From NCBI GenBank assembly GCA_905182995.1, contig CAJJDP010000014.1, positions 70,856 through 134,855 on the forward strand: a DNA stretch of 64,000 nucleotides, written 5' to 3'. Origin of the DNA: Paramecium octaurelia. Its lineage: Eukaryota; Ciliophora; Oligohymenophorea; Peniculida; Parameciidae. The notes below the pieces were generated by a model. That model was not told where the DNA came from. It saw only the letters and a program-made list of their open reading frames with translations, and searched no databases. The translations under genes and the position numbers were made by a program. Positions within the stretch are counted from its first letter, which is position 1. Each line of letters begins with the position of its first letter. Shown in pieces: positions 29,244 through 41,097 of this stretch.

Positions 29244-30821
29244 TCAAATAATTCTTCTTAAACATTCAGTTATTGTTTAAGCCTTAAAATGGATGAAATT
29301 TTTAAAATGATGCTTATGGTGTTCAAGCCAATTTGGATGTTTCTCACATTTAATCAAATAATCTGTTAGAAAAATAAGTTCTTTATCTTTCTTATTATCT
29401 TCAAATGGAATGATTGGAATTCCATTATCTGGCTGTAAAAAATAGCAATAAGCTGAATTATCGACTAAAGCCATAGACTTAATGATAGAATTGTATATTA
29501 ATATACCTCCAAGTTTCTGCCTTCTAAGACTCTTAAATCTTTTACTAAAAGGCCATCTCCTAGTGTAATACAACTATCTCTATAGAGTCTATAAGAAAAA
29601 ATCTATTTTTTGGGATCTATGAATTCTAAGATTTAATCTGCATATTATTGAAAAGATGCAGTAAATAGAATCAACTCATAGAATTAAGACAAAATTGACA
29701 GCATTTCAATACAGTATGGCCTTATGTTAAATCGAACCTATTTATAACTTCGATTCATACCTATTAAGGAGGTTCATTAGGAATCTAAACAGTAATTTCA
29801 TGATCGGTTGGATTAAGATTAATATCATTGCAATGTATCAAAGTCTCATCAAGATCAAATATTATAGTTTTAGGAGAGTTTTTGCTCAATTTAGGCTATT
29901 TCGGCGGATCCATCTAAATTGGCTTTATTGTTGTCTTCTATTACAAAGTTTAACATTATTTCAAATATTAAAAACTAGATAAATAATGATCGCAAAACTT
30001 TTATCTAAAATACAGCTATTGTTCTTAGAATTCAATTTAAAATTAAACTTTGTAGGGAGTAGTATTAGGAAAATGTTACTCCCTTAAAAAATGGATAACA
30101 GAAGTTATATAATATTTCGCGTCTTTAAAGATGGGTCTAATAACAGACTATATAATATCTTAATTTTTACTATAAAAGCTTTTAGTTTTTGCGATTAATA
30201 ATTTTAATCATGACTAGGTGATTTTCCTCTCTAAGTTGTAATTAATTTTTAGGGTGGAGTATTAGACACCTTTGATATATCTAGCCTTGGTGTTAATGAT
30301 TTTGTAGCATTATCTTGCTACTTTTTCTAATTTTTTACATCCTCTGTTTTAGAGATTGGACTAACAGCATTTTATACGTCTTTTTTTTTATCCAATAGTT
30401 TTAAAGGTTGAGATTTTTGTTCAACTTTTTATTATTACACTTGAGTTTTTTGATTTTTTTTGGGTTGTACTTAAACTAGTTTCTGCTTTTGGGTTGTTTC
30501 TGTTGGTTTAAATGAAAAACGTTAAGTATTCATTTTAATTGCTTAGGTATTTTTGGTCAATGTCTGCTCCTTAACTAATTAATTTTAATTTTAATTTCTT
30601 TGCTGAAAAGATTTGAAATCTGTAGCAGTCGACACGCTTCTATTTCTGAAATTCCTCAATGTACTTTAGGGTGAAGCATGCTCTATCTCTTTTTATCTTA
30701 CTTAATCTTATTATGTTCTCTAACTAATTGGACTAAAATCAAAGGATGTTTTAGCTGCGCCAATTGATGAATTCGTCTTTTACTCTACTCTAATCTTTTA
30801 TTTATCATTTTTTATACTCAT
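29244..30821 (-). CDS. FCP/SCP-type CTD phosphatase with Gln/Lys-rich N-terminus
   Basis: 500-aa protein. The last 200 residues are an FCP1-homology phosphatase domain: DxDxT motif in IIFDLDETLIHCND, VRFNIRPYCIEML, ELILFTASFQQYA, FSYRLYRDSC, KDLRVLEGRNLE, SMALVDNSAYCYFLQPDNGI. This is the small CTD-phosphatase/Dullard class, which removes phosphate from RNA polymerase II CTD, SMADs or lipin. The first 220 residues are low-complexity (Gln, Lys, Ser, Thr), probably disordered, followed by a helical stretch (SVIRPIFKDAKYYITSVI). Introns: 30148-30170, 29738-29760 and 29478-29506, the last just before VDNS. All Asp of the active site are present. Confidence 0.92.
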
Positions 30822-31018
30822 TTTTTCTTTAATTTCTATCAGCTGATGTGCCTCTGCTAATTTTGTTTTGAATTTAATCGGGCTTATTTATTCCGTTTAC
30901 ATACTTTGGCTTACTTTATAAATTTAATTTGCTTTTAGGTGTTTAACTCATAAGTAATAGAATTCTGTTCAAATATAAAAATTAGAATAAATAATTCTTT
31001 TAATATTATTACAAATAT

Positions 31019-32680
31019 TCAACTCATTACTTCTTATGAAAACGTTTGAAATCCAATCTAACGATGCTCTAAAAATGTTTTAATCTCCTCAATAGTTCTC
31101 CAATTCATATAGCCTAATTGATAAGCTAAAAGTTTGGAACTCTAATTATTACAATTTATTTTACTTTCGCTGGGAACTCTAGCTCATCAATTTATTTAGC
31201 ATTTTCTCTTGAGCTATAAAGTTCACTTATTTGTTCAAACTTAAAATCTTTTCTATTAGAGAATTCTGTCTATAATTCATTTCTTTGCTTTAAAATGTTT
31301 CTTATTTAAGTGAAATTCAAAGTTTGATAACGAAACATATTATACAATCTATTGTATTAGTTCGAGCTGCACTTTGTTATTTATTCTTCTAATTTCTTGG
31401 TCATTTCTTATAAGGGATCATAATCTTGATTAACTTCATATTTTTAACATAAATTTGTTAAATTTGATATAGAATCCTCAATTTCCTTGATGATTTTAGA
31501 TACAGCTGATAAATGATGTGTGATTGCTTTAAACAGATTTTTAATTTTAGCATAAATTGGTTCTTCTTATTAGATATAAGTTTCAAAATTATTCAATTTA
31601 ATATCTGGTACAAAGATAATAGTTCCAGTCATATTTAAAAGACTTTCGAATTTATTTGGTTTGCTTAGTTTCTCTCCAAACTTTATAAGTTGTTTAAACT
31701 AAGCAGGATCATTTAGACGAAGAAAGTCGACAAAATATTTACTATTTCTAAAAAGTTCACTCTTAGCCAACTCATTCAAAAAAAATTCTAGCATAATAGT
31801 TCTTTTTTGAACTGTATTTTTTGCTGTTTTCTTAGCTGTTTTTTCTGAAAGACTAGGTATTCCTACTCCTGGGAATAATTTGAAAAGTGTTTGTTACAAC
31901 CATTAGAAATCCGAATATCTTCTTATACAACATATTCATCTCCTGTTTTCACACTATAGACTACATAATCACTTTTAAATAGACCTTCTGTTTTCTTTTC
32001 AAAACTAAATAAATTATACTTAAGTTACCCAGTTATTTTTATAGATGGTACACCTTTTGCAAAGATATTAAAACCTAATTTTTTGCATTGTAATTTTGAA
32101 CATTGAGAAAAAGAATAAATTTCAGGGGCTTATTTCTTAGGCATTTATTGCTAAATTTCCTATAGCTTTTGAGCAGTTGGTGATATCGACAATGGCTTAC
32201 CAATGTTGGGAATATCTAGTTTTTCTGAGACTCTCTAATTAATTTCTGATGTTTATTGTTAATGAATTTACTAAATTTGTTTTTGAGTTTACTAAAATGG
32301 TTATTCATTTTTTTTATCTTCCGATTGCTCTAATAGAGCAGATGGTCCTGTATGATCTAAGTCTATTAAGTTCCACATCTAAGGATCGCTTTTTATATCC
32401 ATTTATGGAATGACTTAATCAAATGCATTCCACCCAATTATCATTTCATCTACTGGCTAATCGAAATCAGTTGTAAAAAATTCAATCTTATATTGGTTGA
32501 CCAACTAAACAATATCTTCGAAAGTCCATTTGTCAATGTCGCTTTCTTATTTTATATTGAATCCATACCTTCCCCCTTAATCTTCTCGCAAAACTCTTGG
32601 AAGTGATTAGGATCAATTCCTTTATCTAAAATCTCCTCCTATAAGTAAGCTTCTTTTTAACATCTTAATTTATTATCCAT
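31019..32680 (-). CDS. sorting nexin (PX domain plus BAR-like C-terminus)
   Basis: About 538 aa. The PX domain binds phosphoinositides on endosomes: FEKKTEGLFKSDYVVYSVKT, RRYSDFQWLQQTLFKLFPG (RRYSDF is the PIP-binding motif), VGIPSLSEK, and FLNELAKSELFRNSKYFVDF. A helical C-terminus (AITHHLSAVSKIIKEIEDSI...) fits the BAR region of SNX proteins such as SNX1/2/4. The N-terminus is Gln-rich. Introns: 32546-32568 and 31142-31164. Between EYVV and RRYSDF the frame slips by one; the coding strand reads TATAAGAAG (plus strand about 31921-31927) and one added A would restore it. No intron of allowed length does so. Function: membrane sorting or retromer-like traffic. Confidence 0.9.
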
Positions 32681-33147
32681 TTTCAATTAAAAATAATTTA
32701 TACGATGGACACAAAAAAATAACTAATTTAAATGAAATATTAGAGTAACTCAATTTAAAAGCAATTGAAATTGAAATGATTAAATTCACTGTTAAAATCT
32801 ATCAACCATTAACCACACTTAATTTTAATAGAGGATATTTACATAGAATTCTATTAATTATATGAGAAAAATAAATAAAACAAATACATTAACAATTTTA
32901 TTGGCTTTTGCAATATTTTTGTTTTACTTATGCCCAACATTGCCTTATTAATACTTTTTGGGATTATAAACCAAAAGCTAAATTTATTTTTATAAAAGAA
33001 ATTCTAAATTCTATTGAAATTTGAATTAAAAAATAATAGGTATCATTCTATCGATTCACTTATTAAAATACAAATTATTTTTTTTATACTATTATGAGTG
33101 TTTAGAAATATTAGATTAATTTATTAGTTTAAAATTTAACATTAATC
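32681..33147. other. intergenic, divergent 5' region
   Basis: About 470 bp between two divergent start codons. AT-rich, no recognised gene; presumed promoter region for the sorting nexin and the hypothetical gene at 33148. Confidence 0.55.
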
Positions 33148-33879
33148 ATGAATTCATTTGTGTATTCATTCAAAAATCTAAGCAGTGAATTTGTAGAATC
33201 AGCTAACTTTGTTTAAAACAAAAGACCAAATCAATTTTGCTTCAAAATATTCAATCAACAATCATATGAAGATTTTAAATTGGAAGAATAACAATAACCT
33301 TCATAATAACAATAATAATTCTAGGAGCAATACCCTTAATTGAGTATTAGTTAGTATTTCTTGAACCCTTAATTAAGTTTGGAGTTTAAATCGAAAATTC
33401 CTTCTCTAGATAACTATATTAAGAAAAAGAAAATACATAAAAAGGCGAAATAACAGTCAGCTGCAATTAGAGATTATAAGAAAAATATATGCAGAAATAT
33501 TTTGAGACATAGTATAAAAGGGATAGTTAACTATTCGTCTCAGGAATTTTTGTTAGAAAAGTTTAGAAATAACACTCAAAAATTAATTGAGTTTCAAAAG
33601 TTTTATTAATAAAATTTAGAAATCATTTCAGGCTTTAGAGTATTAAAAGATCATTTAATAATTTAAGATGATGAACCTAAAGAAGAATAAGAAAGAAAGA
33701 GAGTTTTTTAAAAGTATTTAATCTGGTTTTTGTCCTCTTAGGCAACAAAATGCATACTGTAATCAGAGGCAAATAACATAGCTGAATATATCCACTATAA
33801 AAATGATGTCTTATTATATTACGTTCAGCAGCCTTCACAATGGTACTCTAACAAGCCTTTATGGAGAAATAATGAATGA
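33148..33879 (+). CDS. hypothetical protein, Gln-rich centre
   Basis: Intronless 243-aa protein. N-terminal part MNSFVYSFKNLSSEFVESAN, then a run rich in Gln (EEQQQPSQQQQQFQEQY), then a basic helical part (KKKKIHKKAKQQSAAIRDYK) and a folded-looking C-terminus (YLIWFLSSQATKCI, YYVQQPSQWYSNKPLW). No family recognised. The frame is clean from ATG to TGA and the composition is that of a real gene. Confidence 0.65.
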
Positions 33880-34075
33880 ATTAAAATAAATATAATTATA
33901 ATTACTTTATTTAGTAGTGTTTCGTAAGTATGAATTATCTACAAAATTGTTTCACCCCTTATCTATTACGTTTTAGTTAATTTTTGCATCATCAATATTG
34001 AATTTTCTCAAATATTTCCATATGAGCTATGCATCGTAAATACAATATTTTACTTTTTGCATATATGTTAATTTT

Positions 34076-35370
34076 TCAATACGGATTTTACTAAATTTAT
34101 AAAATTTAATACTTTCCCTTAACCTTAATCATATACTGTTGCTCCTCCCAAAATAAGGCAGGATTTATGTCATTTCCACCAAGCTTATCAAAAACGTTAG
34201 TAAAATATTTTTCAAGGGTGACTAGAAATATATTTATGAAATCATTGTGTTTCTCCCTTTTATCCATCTGATTTTAATTTTCTGCATTTTTTTTTGGATG
34301 GGAATTAGAAATATTTGGCAAGGAATCTTTTAACATTTATTGTGGGTTTTAATCAGGCTATTCTTATTTATTTTTCTAAATTGTTAATAATCCTTTGCAT
34401 AACTCTAATTCATTGCAATAAAATTACCTTAAAATTATTAAACTTTGTAGTCTTCTCTTTAGCTTGCATTAACCTCTTATGTACTGTTAAGGGCGTTTTG
34501 ATATTCCATTTTATTGAATTCGGCAAATGCTAAGTTCAATAACTATTAATACCTTTAAATATGGAAACGTTCTATTCATCAAAATCTTTTGAATATTAAT
34601 TTGATAATTCTATTAATTAGTTGTACTTTTTCATTTTAAACAAACAATTTTCTTCTAAAATAGCTATATATATATCACATAGTGTTAAGAAGATTTGATT
34701 TTTTAATTCTTTCTTTTTGGACATTTTGCTGAGAAGGAAAACTTTCAACAAATACTTTGAAGCCTCCTCATATTAATGTTATTTTAGAAGTATATTTCCT
34801 ATAATAAATATTCTAATAAGTACCTTTTTGATAAAGCGAAAACAATGATAAAGGATCCTTTTCCAGACTTGAGTCAACAGCCTACAAAGCGTAATCTAAA
34901 TTATTATTTTGTTCATGTAAAATAGACTATTTTTGCAATATTTTTGATTCCTTTTTCCGATAAAAGCTATAGTTAATGTTGAAATCCTCTATATATTTTT
35001 CCATAATTTTAATTTTATAATCAATCTCTTTAGCCAGATCCTTCTATACATCCATAATATAATCTATATTAAATTTAAAAGGAATAACATCCTCAAAAAA
35101 ACCATTTTCGCAAAATTATTCAACTTTATTTAGAATATATTTGCAGTGTTGAAGTAACATGCCTAACTGTTGATTAAGTTTTTAATTTAGTTAAAAAAAT
35201 TGCTTTTCCATTTGATTATAATTTTATTAAAGCAATGCTCTAGAATCTTAGAAACTGTCCCCAGTTTTACAACTGGAGAAATGTGATTTACAATATTTAA
35301 ATGAGCATTGAAAGCATTAAGGTAAATATTAATAATCGCAATCTTCATCTTCGCATAATACAATTTCCAT
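34076..35370 (-). CDS. zinc-binding N-terminus plus TPR-like helical protein
   Basis: 407-aa protein. The first 35 residues hold Cys/His pairs (LCEDEDCDYQYLPQCFQCSF, then KYCKSHFSSC) in the pattern of a small B-box or TRASH-like zinc site. A coiled coil follows (EKQFFQLNQKLNQQLGMLL), then TPR-like helices (NLDYALQAVDSSLEKDPLSL, YEEASKYLLKVFLLSK). Three introns: 34799-34823, 34530-34552 and 34405-34427. The first two sit after a 'YQKG'/'FKG' turn, as in the TPR gene at 15387. The role is unknown; it is probably a scaffold. Confidence 0.75.
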
Positions 35371-35957
35371 CTAAGATTCAATTTATCTAGGATGTAGATG
35401 ATTGCACATGTTTCGCTTTTAATTTTTAGGTTAATATCAAATAATTAATATTTAATATTATTATATAGATAAAGGAAAAGCTATTCTAAAAATTTAATCT
35501 GTTTGAAATTTAGCCTATTCTATGGGTTAAGATACCATTTATTGGTGATGGGAGAGATGTTTAAACATCTTAGCCTTAAGATTGATTTGATTAAATTCTT
35601 CGTTATCACTTATTTAATCATTCTGTAATTCTATTATTTTAATTGGAAATCACTTTTAGATTATTTTGAAATGACCTTCAGTTTCTTTCGTTTCAACTTC
35701 TAATTAATCCTACGAAAATAGTACATTAAATCTTATGAATACCTTTTATATTTTTGAAATAATATTAACAAGAATTTTAACATCTCATTTAAAAGTTGAA
35801 TAAAAGTAGAGCAAATAAGAATGATACTTCATATCTTTTAAATTGATTCTAGTTTTGCAATAAATTCTTAAATAAAATTATTGAAAATCCAAAATGAACA
35901 TAAATACACAGATGCAATGCTTTTTAAATGAATTAAAATATATAATTTATATATTAA
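35371..35957. other. intergenic, divergent 5' region
   Basis: About 590 bp, AT-rich, between divergent genes. Nothing recognised. Confidence 0.5.
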
Positions 35958-37531
35958 ATGAATAGAAGAAAGAGTCCAATCTACAAATCTCCAGGATTAA
36001 GCCCAAATATTAAACCTGGGTTATTTTCAAATCCATCGGAATTGAATAAATTGAATAAATAGAAAACTGTGAAAGTTGACGAATCCTAATCGCCTCTATT
36101 GAAGGAGAGTAAAGAAACTAAAATTCCTCCTAAACTACAAAAGAGCTACAGGTTTGATTACTTATTTAATAGTAGTGCCACAAAATTATTCAGCAATAAT
36201 ATTAAAGTGGCCAAACAATAACCTGAGGATAAAGATGATAAAATCATGGAAACTCTATAGAAATTGCTAAAAGAGCTAATAGAATTCAATGACAATATTG
36301 AATAAAGCCAAGTCACCAATATTGAAGAATGGTGCTGTGAAATCTTGGAAAAGTTAAATTAAATTAAAGCAAATATAGAAAGTAAATGGAATATGATATT
36401 TTAGGAAAGGAAGATAATTCAGCTTGTGATGCTGTGATGTAATAGTAACATTATTAATTTATTTAGATAGAGAAATATTAACTAAGCTATTGAAGGAACT
36501 TCAGGAGGAGAAGAAGGAACGTTATAGAATTGAGGAGGAAGCCACCAATCTAATTACAGAATAAGAGATTGAAATAAATCGTTTGGAGAAGGAGCTAAGA
36601 TTATTGGAAGAGAAACACTAATTATAATGATATTAAAATTATAATCTGTTAAAATTTATGTTGAGAGATGCTGGAGTGGAACAGACACATTAATTAATCG
36701 ACAAAATAGAAATGAGAGTCAAGAACTTTCTAAAGACTCAATCTACAAAGCAAATATAACCATTGCAATTAAACAATTCAAATTTAGACTACAATAATAG
36801 ACAAATATCTATGTATTCAAAAAAAGAAAAAGGAGACTCCAACATTTTCAGTCAATTAGAAAACATTCCTCCATAGAGATAATTGACTTAATGTTCAAGA
36901 ACTTCAGATTGTCAAATTCCATTATTGAAAGAAATCCAAGAAATTGATCAATCATACAAAATTGAAATTGACTAATTAAAGAACACAATTATACAACTAA
37001 AGTAAGTGATTGAAGAGTTAAAGGAATGTATTTCTGGATTAACACAATAATTGGACTTTAAATAAAAGTAAACTTTGTTTTAACTTTAGAGAAGTTGATT
37101 AAGTAAATAAAGAAAATGAGAATACTAAAATACTAGTACAGACTTTGAGAGATGAAAACTCTTATCTAACAAGAGAGATATAATAATTAATGAATGAATA
37201 ACATTCCAACAATCCAAAAGTCAGTTCTTTAACGTATGAGGTTCAAGAGGAGAGAAAGAGAAGTGAAAAATTATAACTGGAGATAAGTGAAATCAAAATG
37301 AGAGTTGAAAAATAAAGAGATTCTGCAAAAACTAATTCAGACTTCTAGATAATAGAAAAATTGGTTCATAAATTAGAAGATGCTCAAGAATAATAACAAC
37401 GTTAGAATCAATAGTTTATGAAATATGTGATACAATATTTGGAGAAATAATAAAACTAGTAATTAAAACCAACTTCTACTTTACTCTTAAGTAATCACAA
37501 AAAGCAAAAGTCTAGTTTAAAGAAAAAATGA
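35958..37531 (+). CDS. coiled-coil protein, reading frame interrupted
   Basis: About 500 residues, mostly coiled coil: LLKELQEEKKERYRIEEEAT, EINRLEKELRLLEEKH, IDQLKNTIIQLKQVIEELKE, KRSEKLQLEISEIKMRVEKQ. The N-terminus is Ser/Pro-rich (MNRRKSPIYKSPGLSPNIKP). Introns: 36382-36404 and 37068-37089 are clear; 36426-36445 (20 nt, GTGATG...TAG) is the best way to keep frame but is unusual. An in-frame TGA remains at 36628-36630 (between HQLQ and YQNYNLLKF) with no intron to remove it. It may be two shorter proteins, a damaged gene or a base error. Function probably cytoskeletal; no specific family. Confidence 0.6.
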
Positions 37532-37572
37532 TATATATACCTATTACAATAATTATATAATTTAATTTTTAA

Positions 37573-38708
37573 ATGGCAGAAAGAGGACACGCTTTAAAAT
37601 AGGACATAAGCAAATTGGCTTGGGAGGAGACTGATTTTCCAATAGTTTGCAACAATTGCCTTGGTGAAAATCCTTATATCAGAATGGTATCCATTTATTA
37701 ACTAATAAATTTCCAGCTCAAGGATAGATTTGGAAAAGAATGTAGAATCTGTGCAAGACCATTCACAACCTTTAAGTGGAAGCCTGGGAATAATTCAAGA
37801 TAGAAATAGACCGAAATTTGTCAAACTTGTGGCAAAATTAAAAACATCTGCTAAGCTTGTTTTAAAGACTTGGAATTTAATATGGGATTATGCACTAGAG
37901 ATAAATTTTTAGGAGATTAAAAAATCGAAATCCCTGAACATACAGCAAACAGGGACTATTGGGCTGAATAAGCCAATCGTCAAATTGAAAGATTGATTTT
38001 ACCTTATGATGCCCCACTACCTATGTTGGATCAGATCCTAAAAGAGCCAAGATTAGCTGATGTAAATAATCAATTAAATGATGGAAAATCAGAACCGGCT
38101 AATTAAATTTATGCAGAGCCTTTAGAAAATCCTTAAGATATTGATCTATTATACAAGGAAAAGTTTGAGGCAAAAGGTTTGTTGCCACCTGATGATCCAA
38201 AAATCAGTAGTCTTTATGTATCCCACATGTCAAATGACATCAAGGAATCAGATTTGAAGTACAATTGAATATTAAATAGACATTTATTTTCGAAATATGG
38301 GAAACTAAATTCAATTAAAATAATGGAACATGGTCAAAGTTGTTTTATCAATTTTGCAAGAAGAAAAGATGCAGAAACTGCTGTTAATGCTTTATATAAT
38401 AATATAATAATAAAGGACGTCATATGCAAGATTCAATGGGCAAGAGCACCAAATAAAAAGGTTCCAATTAAAGGTATATTTGTTTAATAATGATAAATAG
38501 ATTTAATACAATCCTTATAGCCAGAAGAGAATAATAAAGCTCATCCTCCTTAAGCTCCACCATAGAATATTGATAAACGCTAGCAAACTGAAGATAAGTA
38601 TGTTACATATATAAGTTTAGTTTGCTGATTGGATTGCTTAATTAGTAAATGACCTATCCAAATTAAAATCCATATTAAAAAGGCGGTGTAAATAATAAAG
38701 GATTATGA
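37573..38708 (+). CDS. RBM22: pre-mRNA splicing factor RBM22/Slt11 (Cwc2/Ecm2 class)
   Basis: 344-aa spliceosome protein that contacts U6 snRNA and pre-mRNA in the active site. The N-terminal zinc domain matches the family closely: [57 protein letters not shown]. The C-terminal RRM is [20 protein letters not shown] through [20 protein letters not shown]. Introns: 37687-37716 (ends CAG), 38259-38279, 38474-38500 and 38598-38620. Between the zinc domain and RRM, where human RBM22 has a CCCH finger, I see no C-x8-C-x5-C-x3-H pattern. The tail is short and Pro/Gln-rich. Strong identification. Confidence 0.94.
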
Positions 38709-38816
38709 TAATATTATTCTATTACATGGTATTAGTACAACAATTTAATTTATACTACCCAATCATTATACATATAAAATGAATGAAATTTTGAATTATT
38801 AATTATTATTTTATAT

Positions 38817-39218
38817 ATGCAGGCAAAATCCGTAAGAGCTTCACATATCTTATTGAAATCCACACAATCAAGAAACCCCTATGATAGATTTAGAGATAAA
38901 TAAGTCACTAGGTACATGCTTAATTTATGTCAATAAGATCTGATGCTGATGCAGAGAAAGGAATTAGAGAAATCAGGGCCCAAGTAGAAAACAATTTAAA
39001 TTTATTTGCTAAAATAGCTCAAGAGAGAAGTGAAGTATTTAATAATGTAAAATCTACAATAGTGTTCTTCTTGTTAAAAGGGCGGGGATTTAGGAGAATT
39101 CACAAGGGGATAAATGTAAAAGTAGTTTGAGGATGTGGCATTTGCATTAAAAGTTGGAGAGTTGAGTCAACCAGTCAAAAGCGATTCAGGATGGCACATC
39201 ATTCTTAGAACCGGTTGA
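38817..39218 (+). CDS. PIN1: Pin1-type parvulin peptidyl-prolyl isomerase lacking WW domain
   Basis: 115-aa parvulin. [20 protein letters not shown] gives the catalytic His and the basic phosphate-binding loop (Arg residues), [20 protein letters not shown] the catalytic Cys and core, and [20 protein letters not shown] the C-terminal strand/His. These are Pin1 features for pSer/pThr-Pro substrates, not the Par14 type. The WW domain of human Pin1 is missing: the ATG is five residues before the core and the space upstream (108 bp) has none, as in plant Pin1At. Introns: 38912-38937 (ends AAG) and 39035-39062. Probably acts in cell-cycle and transcription control. Confidence 0.94.
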
Positions 39219-39252
39219 TGAAAATTATTATTACAACGCCATATATTAATAA

Positions 39253-39787
39253 ATGAAATTTATTATCTTCAATATACTAGTTTATTTTGTAGTTAGCGAA
39301 GTAGAAACTGTCTTTGAAGATGGAATTGAATGGACAAAAATGCCTATTGAATTCGAAGAAGTGGAATAACCAATAGAGAATTTGTAAGGAGGCTAAGGCA
39401 CTACAAATTACGGAAAAATTGATTATGGGATTACTGAGGAAATGGCATTGATGTTTAAAACCTTAAACGATCCTACTTATGATGTCATAACTCGACCCAT
39501 CATTAAATAGATTGGGTTGGAATTCTTTGAAAGTCATTATTAGAAATTTTGCAACACAGATTAATTCTTCGAGAGATTAATATATCAAGGAAGCAATGTT
39601 GAATTCAATACCATAAATATGATTGTATTTATTAGTTCATAAATAGTACCATGTTAAAATGTCAGTAAATGAGTTTATGGTTGAATTTAGCCTTAAAAAT
39701 TGGGACACTGATAAAAACGACTTTTCAATCAAGGAATTCACCAAGTGTGAAATTTATGTGAGATAAGAAAAAAAATAGGACTTATGA
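39253..39787 (+). CDS. small secreted or lumenal protein, unknown
   Basis: 170-aa protein with an N-terminal signal peptide (MKFIIFNILVYFVVS), then an acidic segment and a mixed alpha/beta body (ALMFKTLNDPTYDVITRPII, FCNTDQFFERLIYQGSN). One 22-nt intron (39625-39646) joins NTINMI to YHVKMSVNEF. No transmembrane segment follows the signal. Starts only 34 bp after the Pin1 stop. No family recognised. Confidence 0.7.
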
Positions 39788-39872
39788 AAAGTATTTTATA
39801 TTGTTTTTAAATAACTGGGAATTTCTTTTTATTTTTTGAATTACCACAAATCAAAAACATATAAGCTATATA

Positions 39873-40654
39873 TCACTCTGTATCTAACATCTTTTATAGA
39901 TTACTGTAATCTACTTTTTATTAATCATTTTTTCTTTCTCCTTAATTTTATTAATCATTTTCATTCATTTTTTCTTCATTCTCCTCTCTCAAAGATCGTA
40001 ACTCAATTCTAAGTTCATTTATAATATTAAATACTGAATCTTTTTTCCCATGAATTACTTTCCATTAGCAAAATACTTAAATTTTCTTGCATCTTCCTCT
40101 TTTTTAAAAACTACTATTGCTTATCCTCTACCAAACTCCCCTTTTTAATCTTTTAGAATTTCAATATTTTCTATCTCACCAAAATCCTTTGCTAATTCAA
40201 GCAATTCTTCATTTTTTATTGTTCTTGGTAATCCTTTTAAATATGTTTTTTTTTCTCTTTTTTCCTAATCTAATGCTTTTCTGTATATTTTTAAAACTAA
40301 AGGATTTATTGAAATTTTGGTTTGAGCATCCTACTCCTCTATTTTATTCTCTTAAAAATTTTTCGTAAATTCTTTCACCGCATCTTCTGACTCCATTTCA
40401 ATAAAGGCTCTTCCATTAAATCTATTTAATGAGTCTATTACAAAATGAACTAGCTATAATGTTTAGGCTTTACCTTTTTTAATATATTATGTCTAAGGAT
40501 CAACATACCCTTAAAATTTTTCTTCATTCCACTCCTATGGGATCGATGAAGCATAAGCAAAGTTCTTTTAGTTCCTGTTGATGGATTCTCTTAATTATTG
40601 AGTATAGTTTTAAAGCTTTGAAAATTTATATATATAATTCCTCAATTAAAACAT
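39873..40654 (-). CDS. RRM RNA-binding protein
   Basis: 251-aa protein with two RRM-like units. The first is partly degenerate (LVHFVIDSLNRFNGRAFIEM as RNP core); the second is clear, with RNP2 TYLKGLPRTIKNEELLELA and RNP1-like FGRGQAIVVFKKEEDARKF. The N-terminal 30 residues (MFQLRNYIYKFSKLQNYTQ) are basic and free of acidic residues and could be a mitochondrial presequence. The C-terminus is an acidic, Gln/Asn-rich tail encoded by imperfect AT-rich repeats (plus strand 39930-39985). Intron 40009-40034. Its convergent neighbour ends 85 bp away. Confidence 0.82.
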
Positions 40655-41097
40655 TTAAATATTATCATTTTTAAGTCTCTTAATTGTTTCCAAGAAAAAT
40701 ATATAATTGAGTTTTAATATATCTGTCCCAATAAGAGTTTGATTAAGAGGAATAAGAAACCGATATTAATGAAAAGAAAGTATTTTTTTTGTATCTCTAA
40801 CAATGATACTAATAATTATTAGAAGGATTAAAAAATTATTAAATTGCAATTAGATTTCAAAAAATAAGTAAAAATGAAATAATATTTTCCTTTAATTTAA
40901 AAAGTAGAAAGCGAGAGATATCTTTCATAAGAAAATTATGGACAAATACAAAATCTAAAGATTGAAAAATTACATTTTAAGTTATTTTATTTATAAATAT
41001 ACATATAAAAAATCAGAATTTACAATTAAGATGATTATCACAAATTAATTAATAATATATTATGACATTTATAAATTAATAATCGTCTCATTAAGAA
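40655..41097. other. intergenic, no gene recognised
   Basis: About 440 bp of AT-rich sequence upstream of the RRM gene. Nothing recognised. Confidence 0.5.

Noticed and set aside
40117..40368. 83-codon plus-strand Leu/Phe-rich ORF that looks like a membrane protein.
   Set aside because: It is the antisense of Lys/Glu-rich coding sequence of the RRM gene, which always looks hydrophobic when read backwards.
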